DNA from: Spinellus fusiger
Taxonomy: Eukaryota; Mucoromycota; Mucoromycetes; Mucorales; Phycomycetaceae
DNA length: 64,000 nucleotides
NCBI GenBank assembly: GCA_025094145.1
Contig: JALLLS010000020.1
Location: 1 to 64,000, forward strand
Reading direction: 5' to 3'
Part shown: positions 1-10,470 of the stretch, piece by piece
Layout: every line of letters begins with the position of its first letter
Position numbering within the stretch: the first letter of the stretch is position 1
Notes under the pieces: generated by a model
Told to the model about the DNA's origin: nothing
Databases searched by the model: none
The model's input: only the letters and a program-made list of their open reading frames with translations
Program-made: the position numbers and the translations under genes

Positions 1-2
1 AG

Positions 3-140
3 CTAAATCACATCAACGAACGCTCAGCACAGAAAGACACGGGTGCACCTACGCTTATTCATGACATGAGAGGAGGACTGGACGAGTTGTCGTTTCTGTT
101 ATTAACCACGACACAAGCCACAGCACATTGCCATTTTTAG
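3..140 (+). CDS. Possible 3' end of a gene cut by the window edge
   Basis: The third forward frame is open from the first bases to a TAG at 138-140 and encodes about 45 residues ending in AHCHF. The stretch has ordinary base composition, unlike the A/T array that follows, so it may be the last exon of a gene lying to the left. No family is recognisable and the length is within reach of chance. Confidence 0.22.
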   Translation, partial: LNHINERSAQKDTGAPTLIHDMRGGLDELSFLLLTTTQATAHCHF

Positions 141-299
141 ACATTGGCAGAGACACCCCACCACCATTGCAAGCCACTCATGTCACTTGTTATGCACTTT
201 ATTCCTCTATTATTGGCACCCACAGAGAATGCGTTGAGAAAAGAAAAAGAGAAAAAAAAAGCCCTTGTAGATAGTAGACACTATTCTAAAGAAATGTGC

Positions 300-1010
300 C
301 AATACTAAATAATACATAATACATAATACATAATACATAATACATAATAAATAGTAAATAGTAAATAATAAATAGTAAATAATAAATAATAAATAATAAA
401 TAGTAAATAATAAATAATAAACACTAAATAATAAACACTAAACACTAAACACTAAATAATAAATAATAAATAATAAATACTAAATACTAAACACTAAATA
501 ATAAACACTAAATAATAAATAATAAATAATAAACACTAAATAATAAATACTAAACACTAAATAATAAATACTAAATAATAAATAATAAATACTAAATAAT
601 AAATAATAAATAATAAATAATAAATAATAAACACTAAATAATAAATAATAAATAATAAATAATAAATAATAAATAATAAATAATAAATAATAAACATAAA
701 TAATAAATACTAAACACTAAATAATAAATACTAAACACTAAATAATAAACACTAAATAATAAATAATAAATAATAAATATAAACACTAAATAATAAATAC
801 TAAACACTAAATAATAAATACTAAATAATAAATAATAAATACTAAATAATAAATAATAAAACTAAATAATAAATAATAAACACTAAATAATAAATAATAA
901 ACACTAAATAATAAATAATAAATAATAAATAATAAATAATAAATAATAAATAATAAATAATAAATAATAAACACTAAATAATAAATACTAAACACTAAAC
1001 ACTAAATAAT
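300..1010. repeat. AT-rich tandem array of TAAATAA / TAAACAC-type units
   Basis: About 700 bases are built almost only from short interchangeable blocks: aataaat, taataaa, aaacact and ataatac. The left end (306-350) is a cleaner (ATAATAC) run, and the rest mixes AATAAAT with AAACACTAAAT. Cytosine appears almost only inside CACTAA blocks and G is nearly absent. Reading frames inside it give only repetitive Ile/Tyr/Leu peptides and are not genes. It looks like a satellite grown by slippage. Confidence 0.9.
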
Positions 1011-1677
1011 ATTATCATCTCATTTCCCTAGTATTTGATTTCCTTTTTGGCTCTATTCCTCATTCTATTCTATGGACTCCTTCTCTTTTCCAGTCATAGC
1101 CACTATTGTTCCAGCCTCTTTTGGGAGGAAAGTATGTCTAAAAAAAGAAACTGAATAGAAATAGGCAATTGAAAAAGAAAAGAAAACTCTACTTTCACTG
1201 TTTCTGTTTCTGTTTCTGTTTCTTTTCTCTTTTATATAAAAGAAACACTTTTTTCTCCAATCAGAATGCGTGTTTGAATCACCACCATGTTACATCATTA
1301 AGCCAGTGTTTCTCAATGACTCGATGTTTCTATGGCTGGGACGGACACTCACTGGCGGTGGAGATGACGACTGTTCTCTTTCTGATTGGCTCCTTGCCAT
1401 CTCTCCTGAGCAAGGGCCACTTCCATGGCATCGATCCATGCATCCAGCTCCGCTAATTGAATCGCCGATGAAAATAGAGTTCCCCATCTTGCCTGCTTTC
1501 CTTGTACTTATCCTTTTCTCTCTCTCTTCTTTTCTCTCTTTCCTTTTTCTCTCTCTCTTCTTTTTCCTTTTGCTTTCCCCACTTGACCTTATTGGACCAT
1601 TTCTCTGCTGTTTTCTCTCTTCTCTCCCACTCCTCTTCTCTCCATTGTCCACGTGATAGCACTACAACGACTGCACC
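1011..1677 (+). promoter_or_regulatory. Upstream region of the kelch-BTB gene with CT-rich tract
   Basis: Non-coding interval before the start at 1678. It holds a TATATAAAAG-like box near 1231 and a strong pyrimidine tract (repeated CTCTCT/TTTCTC) from about 1505 to 1650, ending some 30 bases before the ATG. CT-rich tracts just upstream of transcription or translation starts are common in fungal promoters. Short open frames on both strands here are composition artefacts. Confidence 0.5.
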
Positions 1678-4122
1678 ATGCCAACAGCAATGCAAATGCA
1701 GTCCATTTCCAGTATCATTACTCAGATACGGACTACAATTGGACAAGTCCCTCCGCCTGTTGTGGGTGCGTCTGTCACTCTTCTCAACAACAAGGTGTAT
1801 GTGTTTGGAGGTCGGCTTATCTCCTCCCGCCAATTGACCCACCGTCTGTCGATACTGGACCTCACCACCCTTGTATGGACACAGCACACAGCCCCACAGT
1901 CGCCTTCTCCACGCTACTTCCACTCTGCCACAGTGTACCAGCAGTCCAACCAGCAGTCCAAACAGCAGTCCATTCTGTTCTTTGGTGGGATGGGATACAC
2001 CTCTGAACAAGACGACACTCTCTGTGTGCTGAATGACGTCTACTGTCTAGACACAGCCACTCTGCAGTGGACATTCTACTCACCCACCAGCAACCTCCCG
2101 AGTGCCCGGTACGCCCATCTCTCTTCTGTGATGGAGGATACACTGATCATTATGGGGGGCCAGGACATCACCAACAACTACATTGGAGAAATGAATCTAT
2201 TCGACCTTAAGCACAAGACATGGACACACACAAAGGCATTCGATAAACATGTCGGTGCCTATCGCTCGGTAGCCATCACAGCCCCACCAGGGACTCGGCT
2301 GCCAATGCTAACCAAAGACACCATGAGTGAAGACACCCCAGAGAGAGACCTACCCACCCACTCACCCTTCCAAGCCACCAGCACCTGTCCCCACCACCAC
2401 GGCAAGCGAGTCTCCCTTGCACGCCACTACGGCCAATTGATCCAAGGAGCAAGAGACCCCAGCCCCATCTATCTGTACACCAACTACAACTTTGCCGATG
2501 TCCGACGTGAGCTCCAGCTGGTGCTCTCTCCCACCGCAGCCACCTCCACCCTAGAGGACTGCTCCTCCTACATGTCAGGGAGCCAACTTCCTCCGGGACT
2601 GCGGTTTCCTACAGGACATATCCTGGGCTACCACATGGTACTGGCAGGCACGTATCTCTCGCCACAGACCCATGCCTACAGTCTGTGGTCGCTGAATCTG
2701 GGGACACTGACATGGACCCGCATTGAGACGGGGGCCATGTTCACTACAGGCGCATGGCATAGGGGGGTGCTTGAGGAAGTCACCAACCGATTCATTGTGT
2801 TTGGTAACAAAGACAGGGATCTTCTCGAGGACTACAACCACCGTCAGATGAACTTTGACCATATAGCCACAGTGGATCTCGAGGCCTTTGGTGTGTATCG
2901 ACTGCCACAGCTGACCTGTTCTTCTCTGGCCCAAGAAATGGGGCTGAGTCTTTTGAATGAGCCTGCTGTGTCTGATTTCTACATTCTGACACGAGAGAAC
3001 CACAGTATTCCTGTGAATTCAGCAGTGCTGGCCCAGCGATGGCCTTATTTTGCAGAGATCCTCAGGACATCCCGGAGCAAGGCATCTTCTGATAGAAAAG
3101 AAAAGAACAAAGAGGACAAAGAGGACAAAGAGGACAAAGAGGACAAAGAGGACAAAGAGGACAAAGAGGACAAAGAGGACAAAGGAGACAAAGGAGACAA
3201 GGGGGACGAGGAAGACACCTGCTTGTTCCAAGAAACAGGTCTCTCTTCGCATGGACTGGTGTTTCCTTATCCTTCTACTGTGGTGGTTGCCTTTCTGCAG
3301 TACATCTATACAGACAATCTACTGACAGCACAGCAGTACCAACCCCACATCCTATCACAGCTGCTGCTCTTGTCAGATATGTACAGTCTATCTCGTCTGC
3401 GTGAATTGGCAGCCCACGCCCTCCACCAAATGCTGAACATGTCCACAGCACCACTGATCTTTGAAACATCAGCCCTATCCCATCAGACCAGTCTACAGAT
3501 CAGAGCCCTCAAGATGATGATTGCTGCCAAGAAGATGATCCAGCAGCAACAACAACAGCAGCAGCAGCAGCAAGACACACTACATCCTTCCTCTGCCTAC
3601 ACACGCACACGCACATGTTCTTCTCCCATAACATCTCCTTCTTCTGCCAGACCCTCTTCCTTGGTACCCACCAACTCATCTCCCTCCAATGGCAGACACT
3701 CCTCCCTCCCCCTACCTGTGGCCATGCCTCAGCTCTCTATGTATTCTGCCATCTACACACATTCCTACAGCACAGATCCACCCTCACCTCATCCATTCCA
3801 AGACACAGGGGATGCCATTCTCCCTCCAGCACCCCACCCCACACAGCGCACCCATTCGAACTCTCCCTCCAGCAGCCCGTCCTTCTTAAGACCCATCAGT
3901 TCCTCCTACACACTGCCCCAGGATCCCATGTCCTCGTCCTCCTTTTCTCCTCAGGACAGATCTTCTCTCCAGGATAGATCTTCTCTCCAGGACAGAAGCA
4001 GTTCAAGTGTGTCTAGTTACAAAGGCAAGAAAGACAAGGTCCCCACCAAGCCAAAAAAGAAAGACTCCAAAATAAAGCCGTTTCTTGGTGTCTTTGGAAA
4101 CAAGCTGTCAATGTTCCAGTAA
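1678..4122 (+). CDS. Kelch-repeat and BTB-domain protein
   Basis: Intronless 814-residue protein. Residues about 30-400 show kelch blades, with repeated patterns such as VYVFGG, ILFFGGM, TLIIMGGQ and FIVFGN, each followed by a trailing Trp (TLVWTQ, TLQWTF, KTWTHT, TLTWTR). A split BTB/POZ fold follows: the first half is at about 430-465 (DFYILTRENHSIPVNSAVLA) and the second at about 525-585 (VVVAFLQYIYTDN, then a LLLLSDMYSLSRLRELA helix). Between the halves sits an acidic/basic KED repeat (nt 3111-3210). A poly-Gln run (nt 3541-3572) and a Ser/Pro-rich tail ending in a Lys-rich block follow. Kelch-BTB fusions of this order in fungi include Ral2-like Ras-pathway and polarity factors. BTB domains also serve as cullin-3 adaptors. 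The exact role is not determined. The ATG follows the CT-rich tract directly. Confidence 0.85.
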   Translation: MPTAMQMQSISSIITQIRTTIGQVPPPVVGASVTLLNNKVYVFGGRLISSRQLTHRLSILDLTTLVWTQHTAPQSPSPRYFHSATVYQQSNQQSKQQSILFFGGMGYTSEQDDTLCVLNDVYCLDTATLQWTFYSPTSNLPSARYAHLSSVMEDTLIIMGGQDITNNYIGEMNLFDLKHKTWTHTKAFDKHVGAYRSVAITAPPGTRLPMLTKDTMSEDTPERDLPTHSPFQATSTCPHHHGKRVSLARHYGQLIQGARDPSPIYLYTNYNFADVRRELQLVLSPTAATSTLEDCSSYMSGSQLPPGLRFPTGHILGYHMVLAGTYLSPQTHAYSLWSLNLGTLTWTRIETGAMFTTGAWHRGVLEEVTNRFIVFGNKDRDLLEDYNHRQMNFDHIATVDLEAFGVYRLPQLTCSSLAQEMGLSLLNEPAVSDFYILTRENHSIPVNSAVLAQRWPYFAEILRTSRSKASSDRKEKNKEDKEDKEDKEDKEDKEDKEDKEDKGDKGDKGDEEDTCLFQETGLSSHGLVFPYPSTVVVAFLQYIYTDNLLTAQQYQPHILSQLLLLSDMYSLSRLRELAAHALHQMLNMSTAPLIFETSALSHQTSLQIRALKMMIAAKKMIQQQQQQQQQQQDTLHPSSAYTRTRTCSSPITSPSSARPSSLVPTNSSPSNGRHSSLPLPVAMPQLSMYSAIYTHSYSTDPPSPHPFQDTGDAILPPAPHPTQRTHSNSPSSSPSFLRPISSSYTLPQDPMSSSSFSPQDRSSLQDRSSLQDRSSSSVSSYKGKKDKVPTKPKKKDSKIKPFLGVFGNKLSMFQ

Positions 4123-4473
4123 CGTACTCTTTATTCTCCCCTGTCATTGTCTTCTTCCTCCATACCGTAGCACATCAACCGCCGTCGTCATCTAATTATC
4201 TTTATTCTCAACAACACACTCAACAACACACTCATCACACTAATAAATAGTCATCCTACTAATAAATAGTCATCACACTAATAAATAGTCATCCTACTAA
4301 TAAATAATCATCACACAAATAACAGCAATGGCACGAATCAACAATAATAAAGATGCATCCTCCTCCATCCTCCAATAGAATAGAGGCCAACGGGTAAAAT
4401 CCAATGGAGGAATCTATTTATGCTGCCCGTGGACCGGAGTTGATTCCCCTTCTTTTCTTGTTATTCCTTTCCC
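4123..4473. other. Intergenic interval with an 18-19-bp direct repeat
   Basis: Between the kelch-BTB stop and the next gene. Positions about 4231-4316 contain four to five copies of an 18-19-base unit resembling ctaataaatagtcatcac. The same block holds probable A/T-rich polyadenylation signals for the upstream gene. Nothing coding was recognised. Confidence 0.6.
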
Positions 4474-4476
4474 ATG

Positions 4477-4702
4477 ATGGACATGGACTTTCTTAGCAAT
4501 GGAAAGTACTCCGTAGAACTCACATCGTCCTCCAAGGATATGTATGCACTGCACTGTAAGTCATGACTGCTGTTTCCATAGCTCATGGTGTAAGTCGCAT
4601 CCAAGCCAGAAGACGATGTTCTTGCTCGTTCTCTATATTTGCAGCCTCAAGGCGATATTTATCATGTCCAGTGCGTGACCTCCCAAGTGAGTCAACAAGA
4701 AA

Positions 4703-4734
<32 letters not shown>

Positions 4735-6512
4735 AAAAGAAAGAAAAGAGAGAGAGCCTTTCCTGTAGTAGAATGTGTTCTATTATTAGCATGTAGCAGC
4801 CACTCACTCACACTTTGTTAAGGGAGAAGGACCTGCAGTAGAGTACGAAGGCATCCCCACTCGCCACCATGAAGAAGTAGAGGTCTTATTAGTGTATGAC
4901 GAAAAGACACAGGCAAGTCCATCCTTTTATACATCATAGATACATAGATACATAGATACACTTTCTTTTTCTTTTTCTTTTTCTTACTTGAGTGCGGTGT
5001 AGCTCACACTTTCTCTCTTTCTCTTTCTCTCCTTTGTTGCTGTTGCTGTTGCTGTTGTATGAACAGACATTTCGTTTGGAGGAAAACCCACTACAGATGA
5101 TATTAAAGAAACGAAAGCGGAAAGTAGGAGGCAAGAAACCCAAAAAAACAACGGATGCTAGCCACACTGCCAGTATCAATGGTGCCCACCACTCCACTCC
5201 ATCTGCACACCATGGGAGTGGTGCAATGGATGACTTTGTGGATGATTTTGAAATGAATCTGTCCAAAGACATGGATGAGATATTGGACGGTGATGATGAC
5301 GATGATGAAGATGCACACCCTGCAAGACCATTGCATAGAAAACACGAGGTCCCTGTTCTTCCTACAAAACGATCCACGTCTTCTTCTTCTACTACTACTA
5401 CTGTTGCTGCTACAAATTATACCAAAGAGAGAGAAGAGACTCGAGGTATTCCTGTTAAGAAACCCAGTCGCTTGCCTTCCATGGATACCACCCACGAAGA
5501 AAGAGATACCAGAGAAGAGGAAGACGATGAAGACGATGAAGACGAGACATTTGAGATTGTGGCTGCAGTGGAGCCTCTGTCTCATTCTGCAAAATCCCCT
5601 AAACCCACAGCCCCTGTCCAACACCCTATGGCAAATGAAACTGCCAAGCGTAGGAAATACACCATGGCATCTGCCCCCATTCGACATCCAGGAGTACGGT
5701 CCACCACCACCACCACCAATAGCAATAGCAATAGCAATGTCAGCAACAGCCACAACAGCAGCAGCAGCAGCAACAGCAGCAATAACAGCAACAACAATAA
5801 CAATAATAACAATAATAATAGTAGTAGTAGTAGTAGTAGCAATAGTAATAACCCTCCTTCGATGATCACCCTGGCCATTCCACCCCACCCACACTATGCA
5901 GGCAAGAAACTCACACCTGCAGTAACAGCCTCTGTGCCGGGTCTATTGAAAGAACGACCAAGTCCACGCAAATCCATGGACACCCACTCTTCTTCCTCAG
6001 ACTCTTCTTCCTCTGGCTCCTCCTCCTCCGATTCCTCAGGATCTTCCTCAGACAGCGGGTCCGACAGCGGGTCCGACAATGAAGAGGAGAGTGGCAGCAG
6101 CAGTGACAATGATGATGACTTTGATGCACTGGCTGAGAACATTGCCCGCAGTCTCTCAAAAGAAGGACCCTCAGAGCCATCGTCACCCCAGGCCAATGCG
6201 TATTACACTGCAGCACAGAGTCATGCCGGTGCATACCAGAGTCCAATGAATGTACGGTCCAATGCCAACTCCACATCTGTAGGACAGCCCTTGGGTGGTA
6301 AGCCCATGTCCTTGCGAGCATTGTTTAGTAAGTATCCAAGGGGGAGGGGGAGTCTATGTATAAGAGAGAGAAAGAGAGAGAAAAAGAGAAAGAAAAACTC
6401 ACTTTTGGGGTTGGACATGCTTATGTACTTTCTCTTATTGTTGTTTGTACTAGAAGAAGAGAATGAAGAAGAAGAAATGTCCAGTTCAAGCAGTGAAAAT
6501 GAGTCTTTTTAG
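4477..6512 (+). CDS. EAF-like factor (ELL-associated RNA polymerase II elongation factor family)
   Basis: Multi-exon gene; the first splice junctions are uncertain. A start at 4477 (or 4474) gives MDFLSNGKYSVELTSSS. Later pieces are 4645-4686 (PQGDIYHVQC), 4823-4912 (GPAVEYEGIP ... EVEVLLVYDEKTQ), 5067-6327 (TFRLEENPLQMILKKRKRK onward) and 6454-6512. The core, a beta-rich block with LLVYDEKTQTFRLE followed by a basic KKRKRK segment, matches the N-terminal domain of EAF proteins, which pair with ELL in transcription elongation. The rest is low complexity: Asp/Glu-rich patches, poly-Asn/Ser (nt 5715-5850), and Ser-Asp/Glu runs like the acidic transactivation tails of EAFs. The intron at 4913-5066 begins GCAAGT (GC-AG class). 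The intron at 4687-4822 carries a GAAA microsatellite. The junction between 4555 and 4645 needs either an ultrashort intron or an alternative acceptor. Confidence 0.62.
4699..4746 (+). repeat. (GAAA)n microsatellite inside an intron
   Basis: About a dozen GAAA units with minor interruptions lie in the second clear intron of the EAF-like gene. A related CTTTTT run and an ATACATAG run (4930-4985) occur in the next intron. They are simple slippage repeats. Confidence 0.8.
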
Positions 6513-6654
6513 ATGATTCACTCTTATTGTAAATAAAGTAGACAAAGAAGAAGAGGGAAGTATTGTTGTTTTTATTATTCTGTGCTTGTAGAGAGATAGG
6601 ATAAGAAGGGAGGAGGAGGAGGATGACAGGCCTATAAGATTAGAAAAGAAAGAG

Positions 6655-6745
6655 AGATGAAAATGATAGTGGAGATGATAGTGGAGATGATACTGATACT
6701 GATACTGATACTGATACTGATACTGATACTTAATACTGATAATGA
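6655..6745 (+). repeat. Short tandem repeats GATAGTGGA and (GATACT)n
   Basis: Downstream of the EAF-like gene. Two copies of gatagtggagat are followed by about eight GATACT units (6689-6736). The block lies between two convergent genes, and no function can be assigned. Confidence 0.75.
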
Positions 6746-6794
6746 TAATAATGCTGATACTTGATGCTGATAATGCCAAGAACAAGAAAATAGA

Positions 6795-7823
6795 CTAGGA
6801 CCGAATGTCTTCTCCAGCTATAGCCAATGCCTCTACTTCATTAAATTCTACTCTACTAGTAAGAGCTGCTTGTCCTTCTTGAATCAACCGGTACAAGCCA
6901 CGAGTAATACGGGCAATACGGTCTTCTGTCTGTTGGTTGGCCCTCAGTAACTTCAATGCTGTAGTATGGGTGGGGAGAGAAGAATAGTAGTAAGAGCGAG
7001 GGACTCTTTCTGAGGATTGGATCTGATATTTTGGTGAGGGTTCGCACTCTAATTCCAACAAGGCCTGGTGTTTGGCCTGGATCTCTTTGGAATAGGGTGG
7101 TGGGTCTTTATGGACTGGGTGATAAGAATCGTGTTTGGCTTGAAGAGAGCCGTAGGATGTGGTGTATGAGTCAGGTATTGACGGAGAATACACTAGGATG
7201 GGCTCACTATAGGGATATTGACTGTGTTGGGCTTGTTTCTGTGAAAGTGTTTCTGTCCATGCTTGGGTTCTTTTTTGTCGTAGGTCTTGGCTAGAAGAGT
7301 GCTTCTTACGCTGGGATTGCTTCTTTACAGTGGAGTCATGCACACACTCGACAGGTGCTGTAGTGTAGTTGCATTTATGGTTGTGGTTATGGTTATGGTT
7401 ATGGTTAGGAGTTGAGTTAGGAGAGTGGGCGTCATTGTCCATGGAACCAGACCAGTAACGGTACACGGTAATAATAATAGCTATAATAAAGACCAACACA
7501 TCAAGACACTGGTAAATCAATGCTTCTATAGAAGACTGTCTTGAAGAAGTGTCAGTGTTCATACAGTGGTATATGTGTGAGCGGGCGTGGGCAGTGCTTT
7601 TTTCATGATGTTCATTTTTGTTTTTTTCACTGCCGCTGGTATAGGCAGTAAAAGAAGAGGTGCCAAGGAAGAAACTGCGAAAGAGAAACTCGATCCGACC
7701 AGGGACTGTCATTGGGTTTTGGTAGGGTGGATTGTGGTTGATCGTACTGGGTAGGTGTGACGGTGCCATGTCTTTTTGGTACGGCTGCTTAGGATTGGGT
7801 TTGTGGTTATTGGTAAAAGGCAT
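6795..7823 (-). CDS. Unrecognised single-pass membrane protein
   Basis: Single-exon frame. The best start is the ATG at 7823 (MPFTNNHKPN), giving about 342 residues; the frame runs further upstream into a hydrophobic extension. Around residues 100-120 there is one clear membrane segment (LVFIIAIIITVYRY). It is followed by an (HN)n run from a GGTTAT microsatellite (nt 7379-7412) and a Tyr/Ser/Pro-rich region. The C-terminal 50 residues are helical (ALKLLRANQQTEDRIARIT ... RVEFNEVEALA). No known domain was recognised. Codon quality and composition resemble the neighbouring genes, so it is probably real. It converges on the EAF-like gene. Confidence 0.5.
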   Translation of the reverse strand: MPFTNNHKPNPKQPYQKDMAPSHLPSTINHNPPYQNPMTVPGRIEFLFRSFFLGTSSFTAYTSGSEKNKNEHHEKSTAHARSHIYHCMNTDTSSRQSSIEALIYQCLDVLVFIIAIIITVYRYWSGSMDNDAHSPNSTPNHNHNHNHNHKCNYTTAPVECVHDSTVKKQSQRKKHSSSQDLRQKRTQAWTETLSQKQAQHSQYPYSEPILVYSPSIPDSYTTSYGSLQAKHDSYHPVHKDPPPYSKEIQAKHQALLELECEPSPKYQIQSSERVPRSYYYSSLPTHTTALKLLRANQQTEDRIARITRGLYRLIQEGQAALTSRVEFNEVEALAIAGEDIRS

Positions 7824-10470
7824 GTTAATTGCTAATAATATAATATAATAAAAACAGGTTAAAGTCAAAGCTAACAAAAGTGCCCGTCAACAAATATAAA
7901 GTAATACCAACAGTAATGCTGCTAATCAAAGAGATATAGATAGAATATATATTTTTATATATAAATACACTTATATACTTATATATTTATATATTTATAT
8001 ATTTATATACTTATATATTTATATAGATATAAAGGAGAAGAATAAGTAAAGAGAGAAAGAATGAATAAGAAGAAAAACAAGGGGAGTATATAAGAGAAAT
8101 GTACATCACGCGCTTGATAAAGGTACTATTCATTCACCTTGATTCTTCCATGCCCTGTTGAACATCCCATGGCAAATCCAAAAAAGAAGCAAAACAAGCT
8201 AAACTGCAGACAAGAAGGGTGCATTTCATCTCTCAAACAACGCGCTTTTCATTACTACTCTTTTTCAATGTATTCTTTTCACTTGATTAGGATAGGCTCA
8301 TAAGCATGGGGTGCGAATCACGAGCATTGCAGGTAGATATCTCCTTAGATTCTATTCACAAGAACAGCAGGGCCCGTGGATTGATGTTGATCCACAGGCT
8401 ACGTACAAGCCATTTCTTATATAGACACATATTAGCATGTTGGATCCCTGACACGTGAAAGCACAGAGGGGATTCTTACCACACTAGGGATATCTATTAA
8501 AAGAAGAGAATGGAGAGTGTACTTGCTCTTTTGTTCTTGTTCTCTCTTATCCATCACTCTAATGGACTTGTCAAGAGGGAAGGATGTGGATTGATATATG
8601 CACTACACTCATGGACTGACCTTTTTTTTTCATCTAGGGTCCTACTACAGAATTCAAGTTATATTGCTATCTCTTTTCATTCTTTTGTAATAGAGAATAG
8701 GTCATTTATCGATGAATAATACATTTCGGGAAGATCCTGAAACTTAAACATGAATTTTGGATTCATATGTGGAAAATATATATAGATTAATTGGTATATC
8801 TACTGACGGATGAATGTTGAAAACAGATAATGGTAGTTGAATATGCTATGATTTCTTGGAATTGAAATGTAGGTGACGAGGGGACGAATCTACAATTGTA
8901 ATAAAGGCATAGAAAATAGAAATATTCATAAGAACGTTAGCATAATGGCCGTAGTGATACTAGCAATGGTAATAGAGATTAGATGAATAGTTGCAATAAT
9001 AACGATAGTTTGATTGATAACAAGCCCCAGGTAGCCAGTAATGGGGTATGTGTAGATGCATAAGCATAGGCTTTGTGATTGTAGTAAGCATGTCGACAGT
9101 TATAGCCATAGTCATAAAGATGGACATCAACCTAGCTATAGCCCTAAACATAAACATAAGCATAAGCATAAGCATAAGCATAAGCATAAGCATAAACATA
9201 AACATAAACATAAACATAAACATAAACATAAACATAAACATAAACATAAATATCGATCTATTCATAGTCATAGATGCAATAATAATCATGCAATGGTCGT
9301 AGTTTCAGTAGTAATTATTAGACATTATAGTAGGCATATCAATAGTTATATTCATAACATAACTCATGCAATAGTGGCGGTTAGGCAGTGAACATGAAAT
9401 GAATCATGGAAATAATCATTATGTTGATAATTAGTATTGTAGTAATGAATAGATCAGTCTTTCTATTAAGAAAATACAGACTTGTAGTCAGATGTATTGT
9501 TTCAACAGTCAATTCTTCTCAGTTTCTTGAGTGTTCTTTAATATTAATATTACTCTATGGATTGTATGGTATTAGCAATGACACTCCCCATCAAGGTATA
9601 AATTACTCTTTTATTGGTTTAATTCTGGTCGAGCTCTTTTTTATTGTTGATAAATATATGCAACTATAACTATAAAAACAAAATTATAATAGACAAATAA
9701 ATAGAAATCAGTCGGTCAAAGCCAATCATGTAGTCTTCTGAGGCTATTTTGTTAACAAACATTATCATCATCATTACCAAAGCTATTTCTGAGATAAGCA
9801 AGGTAACACTTTTGGCGATAGTTATAATAGTAGCAAGAGTTATAAGCATGATAACTATAATCATAACAGCGGAGGAGATACGATCCGGTATTTTGGTATC
9901 CGACTTAATTCCTTATCTCTGGACTTTATTTCATCTAAAAACACATCTCTTTATGAGTAAAGAAAAGAAAAAAGACCTGAGATTTATATTAAATTAAAAA
10001 ACCAACATATTATTACACAATAAAAGACTTTGCTGTTGATGATATTACATTCATAGAGCAACATTAATTCATTAAAAAGCAGAGAGAATATATCGGATAA
10101 CCAAATGTAACAGTCTTCATGTCACTAAGCAACTGTAACTATAACTATAATTGTAAATGTAACAAGGGATATAAACATAAGGGAATAGGCATAGGTCATA
10201 ATTACTATGAACAGCCAAAATCCAACAATTAAGTAGGTTTAACTATTAATTGATCTGTAATGATCATGAATAGTATTGGAAATGTTTCTGGTCCAACTAT
10301 CATTAAAGATAAATACATATATTATCATTCTTCATGGACTCCTGATTGTCTTTTATAGATAGATGGATAGATAGATACTATAGATCCTATATACACGTAC
10401 ATTTGCTTATCTATTTCTATTTCTATTTCTATTTCTATCACTCCATGTGTCTATTTAATGAATGATAATC
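7824..10470. other. AT-rich intergenic region
   Basis: About 2.6 kb without a recognisable gene on either strand. It contains a TATATTTATATA-type run at 7945-8030, the hexamer array annotated separately, and an ATTTCT run at 10407-10438. Short open frames (8510-8719, 9406-9669, 9749-9997) have no recognisable domain and follow the AT bias. Confidence 0.6.
9139..9250 (+). repeat. Hexanucleotide array (CATAAG)n / (CATAAA)n
   Basis: Roughly 18 uninterrupted hexamers: first cataaac, then about seven cataag units, then about ten cataaa units. The array is homogeneous within each half, with one substitution separating them. It produces spurious frames (Lys-His or Ile-Ser/Ile-Asn repeats) on both strands. 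It is not the TTAGGG telomere motif. Confidence 0.85.

Noticed and set aside
807..995. 62-residue frame inside the A/T array
   Set aside because: Pure product of the TAAATAA repeat; no protein features.
1169..2143. Several overlapping frames on both strands before and within the kelch-BTB start
   Set aside because: Low-complexity CT-rich leader and shadows of the kelch-BTB frame.
5103..6321. Long frames in other phases across the EAF-like gene (poly-Leu, poly-Ile/Val)
   Set aside because: Shadows of the AGC/AAT and GAT codon repeats of the real frame.
9139..9250. Internal telomere repeat
   Set aside because: Unit is CATAAG/CATAAA, not TTAGGG or a variant.
9048..9391. Frames reading (KH)n and (IS/IN)n
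   Set aside because: Translation of the hexamer array; no flanking coding signal.
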